Shown: one piece after another, positions 1-5,205 of the stretch
Numbering within the stretch: the stretch's first letter is position 1
Layout: each line of letters begins with the position of its first letter
Assembly: GCA_025960445.1 (NCBI GenBank)
Contig: JAICIT010000164.1
Location: 1 to 6,310, forward strand
DNA from: Bradyrhizobium sp.
GTDB taxonomy: Bacteria > Pseudomonadota > Alphaproteobacteria > Rhizobiales > Xanthobacteraceae
Direction of reading: 5' to 3'
Length of the DNA: 6,310 nucleotides
Position numbers and translations under genes: made by a program
Notes under the pieces: model-generated
Seen by the model: only the letters and a program-made list of their open reading frames with translations
Databases searched by the model: none
What the model was told of the DNA's origin: nothing

Positions 1-2
1 CG

Positions 3-119
3 GACACCAACGAGGAAGCCGCCAACAGCCAGGCCCTCTCGACGCGCCAGTCGATCGCCGTGTCGGCGCTCGCACTTGCCAACCAATCGCAAGCGAGCGT
101 GCTCCAGCTCCTTCGCTGA
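3..119 (+). CDS. Flagellin, C-terminal end (partial, 5' end outside window)
   Basis: This open frame enters from the left edge and gives 38 residues before a TGA stop. It ends in ALANQSQASVLQLLR, the usual form of a flagellin C-terminus (an Ala/Gln-rich D0 helix ending in LLR). Flagellin forms the extracellular filament, and its C-terminal D0 helix packs in the filament core and carries the export and polymerisation surface. The gene is followed within 20 bases by a strong terminator and then by flaF, a flagellin regulator, which supports the call. Which flagellin paralogue this is cannot be told from so short a stretch, so no gene symbol is given. The identification is by C-terminal pattern and context only. 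Confidence 0.88.
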   Translation, partial: DTNEEAANSQALSTRQSIAVSALALANQSQASVLQLLR

Positions 120-135
120 TCTTAAAGCGAAAACG

Positions 136-164
136 AAAATGGCGGGGCAAATCCCCGCCATTTT
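136..164 (+). terminator. Rho-independent terminator after flagellin
   Basis: A perfect 12-bp stem (136-147 with 153-164) has a 5-base loop CAAAT. The arms are AAAATGGCGGGG and CCCCGCCATTTT, so the GC-rich stem is closed by an A-run on the left and a T-run on the right. It starts 16 bases after the flagellin stop. The A/T symmetry would let it work in either direction, but only the plus strand has a gene ending here. It should separate flagellin transcription from flaF. Confidence 0.9.
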
Positions 165-306
165 GCCGCTGTAAGCGCGGCCGCGGTCTTTGCCCATTTC
201 CGGACAAATTTGGTAACCGTTGCTAACCATATTTAAAGGCGACGACGGTACAAAGTTTGGGCAGCGTAGATCTCGTTGCTGCTGTTGCAATTACCTGAGG
301 TGATGG

Positions 307-672
307 ATGTCTCACGCCGCTCAAGCCTACGCCCGCACGTCGCATACGACGGCGCCTCCACGCGAAATCGAGGCGCAGGCCCTGCTAAAGGCGGCGAGAC
401 AGTTGCAGGACGTCCAGGCCAACTGGACCGGTCCCGACATGAACATGCATCACGCGCTGCTGTTCAATCGGCGGCTGTGGTCGATCTTCATGAGCGCGGC
501 CGAGACCGACGACAATCCACAGCCCTTGGAAGTTCGCCAGAACATCGCGAATATCGGCGTCTTCGTCATGAAGCAGACGATCGAGATGCAGTTGAATCCC
601 GACCCGGCGAAGCTGAAATCCCTGATCGACATTAACTGCAATCTCGCGGCTGGCCTTTCCGGCAAAGCCTGA
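307..672 (+). CDS. flaF: Flagellar biosynthesis regulator FlaF
   Basis: The product is 121 residues, a normal length for FlaF, an alphaproteobacterial cytoplasmic protein required for flagellin synthesis or export, classically acting opposite to FlbT on flagellin mRNA. Family features seen here are an N-terminal Ala/Tyr-rich segment with AAQAYAR, the central helix LLFNRRLWSIF (about residues 51-61), the block RQNIANIGVFVMKQT (about 77-91) and the C-terminal INCNLAAGLS (about 109-118). The ATG at 307 is preceded by GAGG at 297-300, a suitable ribosome binding site. A second ATG at 303 is out of frame. The gene lies just downstream of a flagellin gene, the expected neighbourhood, but the usual partner flbT is not in this window. 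The next gene starts 26 bases after its stop, so the two are probably cotranscribed. Confidence 0.92.
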   Translation: MSHAAQAYARTSHTTAPPREIEAQALLKAARQLQDVQANWTGPDMNMHHALLFNRRLWSIFMSAAETDDNPQPLEVRQNIANIGVFVMKQTIEMQLNPDPAKLKSLIDINCNLAAGLSGKA

Positions 673-698
673 CGCTCGGCCGATTCGAGGACGCGCTC

Positions 699-1067
699 AT
701 GGCCGACGTGATGAGCATCCTGTCCTCGGCCTACAAGACCGCCGGCGCGAGCGCCGCAATCCCCTCAAATACGAAATACGTGGCGGTCGATCCCACGCTC
801 TATCAGGGCACCTGGAGCGGAACGTACGCCAACAAAAAAACATTCACTATCAGCGTGTCGGATGTCAGCGGGTTTCGCGCGCAGGTGCGATATCAGAGCG
901 CCGGCACGGTCAAAAACCAGTCGGTTCTGATCAAGGATGGATCATTCCGGATCGGTGACACCAAATTTTTGCTGACCAAGCGCGGAACTGCGACGATCAA
1001 GAATGTCGTCACCGATCCCGCGACCGGCTCGACGTTTCTCGACACCGCCGTGGCCAAGCAAGGCTGA
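699..1067 (+). CDS. Uncharacterised 122-residue protein in the flaF unit
   Basis: I do not recognise this protein. It starts at an ATG with GAGGA at 687-691, seven bases upstream, and lies 26 bases after flaF, which argues for a real, cotranslated gene. The first 25 residues (MADVMSILSSAYKTAGASAAI and following) lack the positive-plus-hydrophobic pattern of a Sec signal peptide. From about residue 35 the chain alternates polar and hydrophobic residues in short runs (GTWSGTY, TFTISVSDVSG, RAQVRYQS, VLIKDGSFRIG, TKFLLTKRGTATI), suggesting an all-beta, barrel-like domain. The lack of a Sec signal and the position next to flagellin would suit either a cytoplasmic protein or a flagellar export substrate, but this is inference. 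A run of seven A at 834-840 codes for Asn-Lys-Lys-Thr without breaking the frame. Confidence 0.8.
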   Translation: MADVMSILSSAYKTAGASAAIPSNTKYVAVDPTLYQGTWSGTYANKKTFTISVSDVSGFRAQVRYQSAGTVKNQSVLIKDGSFRIGDTKFLLTKRGTATIKNVVTDPATGSTFLDTAVAKQG

Positions 1068-1091
1068 TAACTGTTTGGATTTCCACGAACC

Positions 1092-1119
1092 GCTTGGGCT
1101 TCGCGAGGGCCGCTCAAGC
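1092..1119. terminator. Possible bidirectional terminator hairpin between convergent genes
   Basis: An 8-bp stem (1092-1099 with 1112-1119, one G-T pair) encloses a 12-base loop in the 81-base gap between two genes that converge (stops at 1067 and 1149). There is no clear T-run on either side, so intrinsic termination is uncertain. The position is the main argument. Confidence 0.35.
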
Positions 1120-1148
1120 CGCAAGCTCAGCCTCGAGAAGGCACTTAC

Positions 1149-1514
1149 TTACGCCTTGACGTCGGTTGCGAGAGGGCGCGTAGGCACACCCTTGCTCAAA
1201 TCGAGCGTGTGGAAATAGGCGCGCCGTCGCAACACCGCTTCATCGGGATATTGCGCGACCACCGCGTTGGTTCGGGTATCGACCACCTGATAAACGATCG
1301 AGGCCGCGGCCTGATCGATAAACGCCTGATGCGACACGTAGCTGCTGGCCGCGTCGAAGTCGTTGCGCACGCTCGCGCTCACGTCGGCGGCGGTAACGCT
1401 TTGGCTAGCGGGCAATTCGGTTGCGACTGCGCTGTTGGCGGCCGCGCTCGGGGCCTGCACAATAGGCGTAGCAGCCGGCGTCCCGACCGGCCTGATGCTG
1501 AAATCCGTACTCAT
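1149..1514 (-). CDS. FlaG-like flagellar protein
   Basis: The start is the ATG at 1514, because AGGAGG lies at 1520-1525 only five bases upstream. An ATG further upstream at 1565 would add 17 residues and has no such support. The 121-residue product has an Ala/Pro/Ser/Thr-rich, low-complexity N-terminal half (about 1-50). The C-terminal block at about 72-98 reads VYQVVDTRTNAVVAQYPDEA followed by VLRRR. That block matches the core of the FlaG family (VVDxxTGEVVxQIPPEEVL-like), a small domain found beside flagellin and cap-protein genes and linked to filament length. The usual RQIP is here AQYP. It follows the flgI-flgJ-flgN block on the same strand after a 150-base gap and so may have its own promoter. 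The family call rests on this one block; the function is unproven. Confidence 0.68.
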   Translation of the reverse strand: MSTDFSIRPVGTPAATPIVQAPSAAANSAVATELPASQSVTAADVSASVRNDFDAASSYVSHQAFIDQAAASIVYQVVDTRTNAVVAQYPDEAVLRRRAYFHTLDLSKGVPTRPLATDVKA

Positions 1515-1573
1515 GGCAGCCTCCTGGCCTCCCCCGAGTAAAATCCAACCCTCCTCGTGGGGCAACTATGGCC

Positions 1574-1585
1574 TGAGACGTCTCA
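1574..1585. promoter_or_regulatory. 12-bp perfect palindrome upstream of the FlaG-like gene
   Basis: TGAGACGTCTCA is a perfect palindrome with no spacer. It lies 60 bases before the FlaG-like ATG in the 150-base gap that follows the flgN-like gene. The position suits an operator for a dimeric regulator, but no known consensus is recognised and no clear sigma-54 or sigma-70 promoter was found nearby. It may be chance. Confidence 0.25.
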
Positions 1586-1664
1586 ACGCTTTGTTAGAGA
1601 ATATGCTGAATCCCTCACTGAAATGAGCGCGCCGTATTAAGGAAAATTGCTTATGAACGCGGGA

Positions 1665-2156
1665 TCAGAGCGAGCGGCTCACCGCCAGCGGCGTCATGTG
1701 TCGCGGGCTCGGCGATGCCCGGCGTCCAGCCGCGGTGTAGGTGTTGGGAATATTGCGCTGCTGCATCTCGCTGTTGACGCCACGCACGACGCTTTCTGAA
1801 ACGGCATGGGCTGTTGCCAGCACTGTGAGGTTGATCTGCAGCATGGCGTGGAATGTGTCGTGGTGACGATGCAGCGCGGTCAGAAGCTCTGGGGCAGTTT
1901 CCGCTAGATATTTCTGGCTGGCTTTGAGTTGCGCAACCGCGTTGACGTATCGACGCGACAGTCCCGTCTTGGCGGATTCAAGCGTCATCGCCTCGCGCAG
2001 TTTGCCGGCACGTACCAGTTCGGTTTCGCGCTCGATGACGCCGAGCAATTCGCTCATCACATCCATCAGGCTGTCGGCGAGCTTGCGCGCGTCAGTCGGC
2101 GTCGCAGCGGAGAGAGCAGGGGCGGGCGCGTCGCGCTTTAGTGGAGCTTGGTTCAT
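1665..2156 (-). CDS. flgN: FlgN/FlbY-type flagellar export chaperone
   Basis: The product is 163 residues and mostly helical, with a long amphipathic coiled-coil-like stretch from about 24 to 128. The order of features is FlgN-like: LxxLxxVIERETELVRAGKL near residues 32-52, a KxxLSRRYVNAVAQLKASQKY helix, a later LQINLTVLATAHAVSESVV helix, and a C-terminal NTYTAAGR followed by a basic tail. FlgN binds the hook-associated proteins FlgK and FlgL in the cytoplasm and hands them to the flagellar export gate. The Caulobacter equivalent is called FlbY. GAGGGGG at 2164-2170 sits seven bases before the ATG. The gene begins 21 bases after the flgJ stop, so it is the third gene of the flgI unit. Sequence conservation in this family is low, so the call rests on pattern plus operon position. 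Confidence 0.75.
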   Translation of the reverse strand: MNQAPLKRDAPAPALSAATPTDARKLADSLMDVMSELLGVIERETELVRAGKLREAMTLESAKTGLSRRYVNAVAQLKASQKYLAETAPELLTALHRHHDTFHAMLQINLTVLATAHAVSESVVRGVNSEMQQRNIPNTYTAAGRRASPSPRHMTPLAVSRSL

Positions 2157-2177
2157 GTTGGGTCCCCCTCGGGGTTG

Positions 2178-2540
2178 CTAGCTGGTGCGGCCCGCTTGCT
2201 GCAGAATCAGCGTCCGATAGACTTCGTTCGAGATTCCGACGCCGCCCGCTTTCGCGAACGACTTCGAATATTGATCGGTCAGCATCGAGCGCCATACGCC
2301 GGTGCCGGGCGTATCGCCGAATGGGCCTTCGCCCTTGATGCTGCTGGTCATCTGCGAAAACATGGAGTTCAGAAACATCGCTTCGAAATCGGTGGCAGTC
2401 GTCTTGGCTTTGGCCTGCGCCTGCGGTGAGACCTTCTTCAAAGCGTCGGCGAAGGCGGGATCTGGCCGGCCATTGAACAGCGGCATCATCGCTTTTGAAG
2501 GCATGCTGCCATTACTCGAGTTGATGAGACTGGTTTGCAT
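2178..2540 (-). CDS. flgJ: Rod-binding protein FlgJ, N-terminal-domain-only form (CheL-like)
   Basis: The product is 120 residues from the ATG at 2540. That ATG overlaps the flgI stop by one base (TGATG) and has GAGGTG at 2546-2551 five bases upstream. A GTG one codon earlier is a poorer choice. The rod-binding domain is clear: TATDFEAMFLNSMFSQM (about 48-64), a Gly-rich linker, then GVWRSMLTDQYSKSFAKAGG and VGISNEVYRTLI (about 80-112). FlgJ acts in the periplasm as a scaffold for rod assembly. In enterobacteria a C-terminal muramidase domain opens the peptidoglycan; it is absent here, as is usual in alphaproteobacteria, so a separate lytic enzyme must do that job. The one-base overlap with flgI suggests translational coupling. 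Confidence 0.88.
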   Translation of the reverse strand: MQTSLINSSNGSMPSKAMMPLFNGRPDPAFADALKKVSPQAQAKAKTTATDFEAMFLNSMFSQMTSSIKGEGPFGDTPGTGVWRSMLTDQYSKSFAKAGGVGISNEVYRTLILQQAGRTS

Positions 2541-3664
2541 CACATCACCTCGATGTCGGCCTGGATCGCGCCGGCGGCTTTGATCGCCTGCAGAATTCCG
2601 ATCAGGTCGCGCGGCCCGATGCCAAGCCCATTAAGCCCATCGACGAGCTGCTGCAGTGACACGCCATCCTTCACCACGGCAAATTTTCTGCCGTCCTCGG
2701 TGACGCCAACGCTGCTGCGGGGCGTGACCACCGTACGGCCGCGGGACAGCGGGTTGGGCTGGCTGACTTGCGGACTTTCGGTGATCGTGACGGTGAGATT
2801 GCCCTGAGCCACAGCGACGGTGGCAACGCGGACATCGCGCCCCATCACGATGATTCCTGAACGTTCGTCGATTACGATCTTCGCCGCCAGATCGGGTTCG
2901 ACCTGCAATTGCTCGATCTCGGTCAGGAACGCGACAACGTTGCCCTTGAATTCGCTCGGAATCGAAAGCTGCACAGTAGAGGGATCGATCGGCTCGGCGG
3001 TCTTGACGCCGAGATAGTCATTCACCGCCGCGGCAATGCGCTTTGCGGTGGTGAAATCGGCGTTGCGCAACGCCAGCCGCACATTGGGCAGGCGGTTGAG
3101 AGCGAACTCGATCTCGCGTTCGATGATGGCGCCATTGGCGATCCGTCCCACGGTCGGCACGCCGCGCACGATCTTGGCGGCTTCGCCTTCGGCCTGGAAA
3201 CCGGAAATCGCGAGCGAGCCCTGCGCCACCGCATAGACATTGCCATCGGCGCCGAGCAGCGGTGTGACGAGCAGCGTGCCGCCCTGGAGATTCTTGGCAT
3301 CGCCTAGCGCGGACACGGTGACGTCCATCCGCGTGCCCTGGGTGCCGAACGCCGGCAGGTTGCCGGTCACCATCACGGCGGCGACGTTGCCGGTGCGGAT
3401 GGTGGCGCCGCGAATATTGACGCCCATGCGTTCCAGCATCGCCTGCAGCGATTGCTTGGTGAAGGGGATGTTGTTCAGCGTGTCGCCGGTGCCGTTGAGC
3501 CCGACGACCAGGCCATAGCCGATCAGCTGGTTCTGCCGTACGCCTTCGATGTTGGCGAGGTCCTTGATCCGGGAAGTCGCGGCGGCAGGCAACGCGGACC
3601 ACGCCAGCACTAAAAGCGCCGCGCAGGCCAGCTGAAACAGTTTTGCCGATTGAACGCCGCTCAT
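2540..3664 (-). CDS. flgI: Flagellar P-ring protein FlgI
   Basis: The product is 374 residues, the family's usual length. A Sec signal peptide is present: Lys8, a hydrophobic core at about 9-25 and a likely cleavage after PAAA (about residue 29). The mature protein begins near SRIKDLANIEGVRQNQLIGY and continues with GLVVGLNGTGDT; it ends with GIGPRDLIGILQAIKAAGAI followed by QADIEVM. All of this is classic FlgI. FlgI subunits form the ring in the peptidoglycan layer that supports the rotating rod. An upstream in-frame ATG at 3730 would give 396 residues, but it would place 22 charged residues before the signal peptide and lies upstream of the start site predicted from the sigma-54 promoter. 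The ATG at 3664 has GGGGAG just upstream and is preferred. It heads the flgI-flgJ-flgN unit and is divergent from fliX. Confidence 0.96.
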   Translation of the reverse strand: MSGVQSAKLFQLACAALLVLAWSALPAAATSRIKDLANIEGVRQNQLIGYGLVVGLNGTGDTLNNIPFTKQSLQAMLERMGVNIRGATIRTGNVAAVMVTGNLPAFGTQGTRMDVTVSALGDAKNLQGGTLLVTPLLGADGNVYAVAQGSLAISGFQAEGEAAKIVRGVPTVGRIANGAIIEREIEFALNRLPNVRLALRNADFTTAKRIAAAVNDYLGVKTAEPIDPSTVQLSIPSEFKGNVVAFLTEIEQLQVEPDLAAKIVIDERSGIIVMGRDVRVATVAVAQGNLTVTITESPQVSQPNPLSRGRTVVTPRSSVGVTEDGRKFAVVKDGVSLQQLVDGLNGLGIGPRDLIGILQAIKAAGAIQADIEVM

Positions 3665-3736
3665 CCTCTGCTCCCCGCTGAGGTCTTCAAGTCCAGACCG
3701 CGCGCCACTCCCATGACGGCTGTCCGGCATTAACTA

Positions 3737-3752
3737 TGCGAGCCCCGTGCCA
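3737..3752 (-). promoter_or_regulatory. Sigma-54 (-24/-12) promoter for flgI
   Basis: Read on the minus strand the sequence is TGGCACGGGGCTCGCA, against the sigma-54 consensus TGGCACG-N4-TTGCA. Only one consensus base differs (T to C in the -12 element) and the GG-to-GC spacing is exactly right. The predicted start is near 3726, giving a leader of about 62 bases to the flgI ATG at 3664. Sigma-54 control of flgI fits its class as a middle-stage ring gene in Caulobacter-type flagellar hierarchies. Confidence 0.85.
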
Positions 3753-3768
3753 TCTCAGGTTTGTTGAA

Positions 3769-3781
3769 CAAGCTACTGATG
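3769..3781 (-). promoter_or_regulatory. IHF-like binding site upstream of the flgI promoter
   Basis: The minus strand reads CATCAGTAGCTTG, which matches the IHF core WATCAR-N4-TTR at all defined bases except the first. It lies between the sigma-54 promoter and the ftr-like elements, at about -44 to -56, next to an AT-rich stretch (3780-3800). That is the standard place for IHF to bend DNA so that an enhancer-bound activator reaches sigma-54 polymerase. The motif is short and degenerate, so support comes mostly from position. Confidence 0.45.
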
Positions 3782-3829
3782 CTAAAAGGATAATCTTTAA
3801 GACGCGGCCCTCGCACGTGCCGCTCTCAT

Positions 3830-3843
3830 CGGCAAAAGTGCCT
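3830..3843. promoter_or_regulatory. Second, weaker ftr-like half element
   Basis: CGGCAAAAGTGCC repeats the CGGCAAAA core of the neighbouring inverted repeat, centred about 19 bases away, near two helical turns. It departs from the ftr pattern by one base in spacing. Caulobacter flagellar promoters often carry paired ftr sites, so this may be a second FlbD site. Confidence 0.3.
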
Positions 3844-3845
3844 GT

Positions 3846-3864
3846 CCCGGCAATTTTTGCCGGG
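3846..3864. promoter_or_regulatory. FlbD (ftr)-like enhancer, 8-bp inverted repeat
   Basis: CCCGGCAA and TTGCCGGG form a perfect inverted repeat around TTT. Read on the minus strand, it and the flanking C agree with the Caulobacter ftr consensus as I recall it (CC-CGGC--AAA--GC-G), the site bound by the sigma-54 activator FlbD. It is centred about 130 bases upstream of the predicted flgI start and directly next to the CtrA-like box of fliX. A hairpin terminator is unlikely because no gene ends here. The consensus is from memory. Confidence 0.55.
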
Positions 3865-3867
3865 GCG

Positions 3868-3882
3868 TTTACGTGCCGTTAA
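3868..3882 (+). promoter_or_regulatory. CtrA-like box upstream of fliX
   Basis: TTTA-N7-TTAA, followed by CC, matches the CtrA recognition sequence TTAA-N7-TTAA with one mismatch and the exact spacing. It ends 45 bases before the fliX ATG, a position that can overlap a -35 region of a CtrA-activated promoter. In Caulobacter fliX belongs to the early, CtrA-dependent flagellar class. The box is short, so confidence comes from the gene it precedes. Confidence 0.55.
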
Positions 3883-3927
3883 CCAAAAAACGGCGAAGCT
3901 CCGCGCACCGAAGTTCGAGAACTGACC

Positions 3928-4341
3928 ATGCGCATCTACGGACCAAATGGCACGATCATCGGGTCTCAGGCGGCCAATGCCAAACGGACCAGTTCGTCGG
4001 GATTTGCCTTACCCGATGCGGCTTCTGCGCCGGAGACTCGCGCCGCCGCTGCGCCCAAGGCCGCCGGCAATATCGACGCGTTATTGGCGCTGCAAGGCAT
4101 CGAGGAGGACCCGGCCGAGCGCCGCAAGCGTTCCGTACAGCGCGGCAGAGGCGCGCTCGATGTGCTGGATGACCTCAAGATCGGGCTATTGTCGGGGAAT
4201 TTCGATGCCTCCACGGTACACCGGCTGCGAGATGCCGCCGCCAACCTCAAGTCCTCTTCCGGTGATTCCGGCCTGGATGCTGTGTTGTCCGAAATCGAGC
4301 TTCGGGTTGAAGTCGAACTGGCTAAAGCCGGTCAATACTGA
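3928..4341 (+). CDS. fliX: Flagellar assembly regulator FliX
   Basis: The product is 137 residues, matching the family. FliX is the cytoplasmic trans-acting factor that couples completion of early flagellar structures to the sigma-54 activator FlbD in Caulobacter. Seen here are the start MRIYGPNG, a flexible Ala/Ser/Pro-rich segment (about 15-47), and the conserved helical region IDALLALQGIEEDPAERRKR followed by RGRGALDVLDDLKIGLLSG (about 49-90), with further helices to the end. The ribosome binding site is weak (a GAGA about 10 bases upstream). The divergent arrangement with flgI is the same as in Caulobacter and supports both calls. A CtrA-like box lies 45 bases upstream. FlbD itself is not in the window, but the ftr-like elements nearby imply it exists elsewhere. 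Confidence 0.93.
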   Translation: MRIYGPNGTIIGSQAANAKRTSSSGFALPDAASAPETRAAAAPKAAGNIDALLALQGIEEDPAERRKRSVQRGRGALDVLDDLKIGLLSGNFDASTVHRLRDAAANLKSSSGDSGLDAVLSEIELRVEVELAKAGQY

Positions 4342-4381
4342 GCCCATCCGGGCGCGCGCGGCCAAGCTTGCGCACAGGTTC

Positions 4382-4402
4382 CTGCGGCGGAAACCGCCGC
4401 AG
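4382..4402 (+). terminator. Hairpin downstream of fliX
   Basis: A perfect 9-bp GC-rich stem (CTGCGGCGG with CCGCCGCAG) closes on an AAA loop, 40 bases after the fliX stop. It would be a very stable RNA hairpin but lacks a following T-run, so it may stop transcription poorly or instead protect the 3' end of the fliX message. Confidence 0.5.
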
Positions 4403-4427
4403 TGCACACCTCCAATCCCCATCGATA

Positions 4428-4456
4428 TTGTCTGTCAGATGAGGCCGCTATATAAG
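4428..4456 (+). promoter_or_regulatory. Candidate sigma-70 promoter for dksA
   Basis: TTGTCT (4428-4433) and TATAAG (4451-4456) are separated by 17 bases, close to TTGACA/TATAAT. It follows the fliX hairpin and would start transcription near 4463, giving a leader of about 160 bases before dksA. A small hairpin (4468-4481) lies at the start of that leader. No other promoter as good was seen in the 282-base gap between fliX and dksA, which otherwise appears empty. Confidence 0.45.
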
Positions 4457-4623
4457 GCGCGCGCGGACGGAGGCTTCTCCGCCCGACTGGTACGTCCGAT
4501 TTGAAGTGATACGCAATTTGCCTCAATTTCTTGCTGAGCAAATTTCAAAGCGGAGAGCGTCGCCAGAACATTTTGATTAGCGCCGTTTGCTTCCGAACTT
4601 CGTGTCAGTGGGTGCCGCAAGCG

Positions 4624-5082
4624 ATGATGAAGCTGGAAACGGGCGCTAAAAAACGTACAGATGGGCTGGCCTTGGAAAAGTTGAAAAACTACCGACCCTC
4701 CGAAAAAGAGCCTTTCATGAACGACCGCCAGCGCGATTATTTTCGCGCCAAGCTGCTGGCGTGGAAGGAAGAGATACTCAAGGAGTCGCGGGTCACGCTT
4801 CAGACCTTGCAGGAAGAAAACGTCAACCACCCCGATCTCGCCGATCGTGCCTCCTCGGAGACGGACCGCGCGATCGAACTGCGTGCCCGCGACCGACAGC
4901 GCAAGCTGATCTCCAAGATCGACGCGGCGCTGCAGCGGATCGAGGACAACACCTACGGCTATTGCGAGGAAACCGGCGAGCCGATCTCGCTGAAGCGGCT
5001 CGAAGCTCGCCCGATCGCCACGCTGTCGGTTGAGGCGCAGGAGCGCCACGAAAAACGCGAGAAAGTCTATCGCGACGAGTAG
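4624..5082 (+). CDS. dksA: RNA polymerase-binding transcription factor DksA
   Basis: DksA inserts a coiled coil into the RNA polymerase secondary channel and, with ppGpp, adjusts transcription during starvation. Counting from the ATG at 4624 (152 residues), the coiled-coil tip reads HPDLADRAS with Asp71, Asp74 and Ala76 at the same numbers as in E. coli DksA (151 residues), which supports this start. The ATG at 4627 is equivalent, one at 4531 would add 31 unlike residues, and one at 4717 would lose the N-terminal region. No good ribosome binding site is visible. The LRARDRQRKLISKIDAAL helix and the GYC and RLEARP motifs are conserved. Of the four zinc-finger cysteines only Cys114 remains; 117, 135 and 138 are Thr, Ser and Ala. 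This single-cysteine form is known in alphaproteobacteria, where the protein still works without zinc. Confidence 0.94.
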   Translation: MMKLETGAKKRTDGLALEKLKNYRPSEKEPFMNDRQRDYFRAKLLAWKEEILKESRVTLQTLQEENVNHPDLADRASSETDRAIELRARDRQRKLISKIDAALQRIEDNTYGYCEETGEPISLKRLEARPIATLSVEAQERHEKREKVYRDE

Positions 5083-5086
5083 GATT

Positions 5087-5109
5087 TGGCCGCCGCGTGC
5101 GGTCATTTT
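5087..5109 (+). terminator. Rho-independent terminator after dksA
   Basis: A 7-bp stem (5087-5093 with 5099-5105, one G-T pair) has loop CGCGT and is followed by TTTTG. It begins four bases after the dksA stop codon, the expected place. Confidence 0.65.
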
Positions 5110-5205
5110 GTTGATGCGGGGTCTGATCGATCACCAGCATTGGCGCGGTCGCCGCCGTTTCCCTTGCTGCGCCAGGCGTACTCATCACGTCGAGCTGGTT
5201 TTGCC

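Noticed and set aside
211..224. TGG...TTGCT resembling a sigma-54 promoter upstream of flaF
   Set aside because: The GG-to-GC distance is 10 bases instead of the required 12.
834..840. Run of seven A in the unknown flaF-linked gene, a possible frameshift site
   Set aside because: The frame continues normally through it to a sensible stop, and no alternative-frame extension or stimulating structure is evident.
3018..3602. Minus-strand open frame of 194 codons in another frame within flgI
   Set aside because: It is Arg/His/Gln-rich with a composition typical of an out-of-frame reading of a GC-rich gene, and flgI is unambiguous.
3948..3963. TGGCACG followed by TCGG, a sigma-54-like match on the plus strand
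   Set aside because: It lies inside the fliX coding region and the essential -12 GC is missing.
4435..5106. Minus-strand open frame of 223 codons opposite dksA
   Set aside because: It lies fully antisense to a clear dksA, has no recognisable motifs, and is what GC-rich codon bias produces on the opposite strand.
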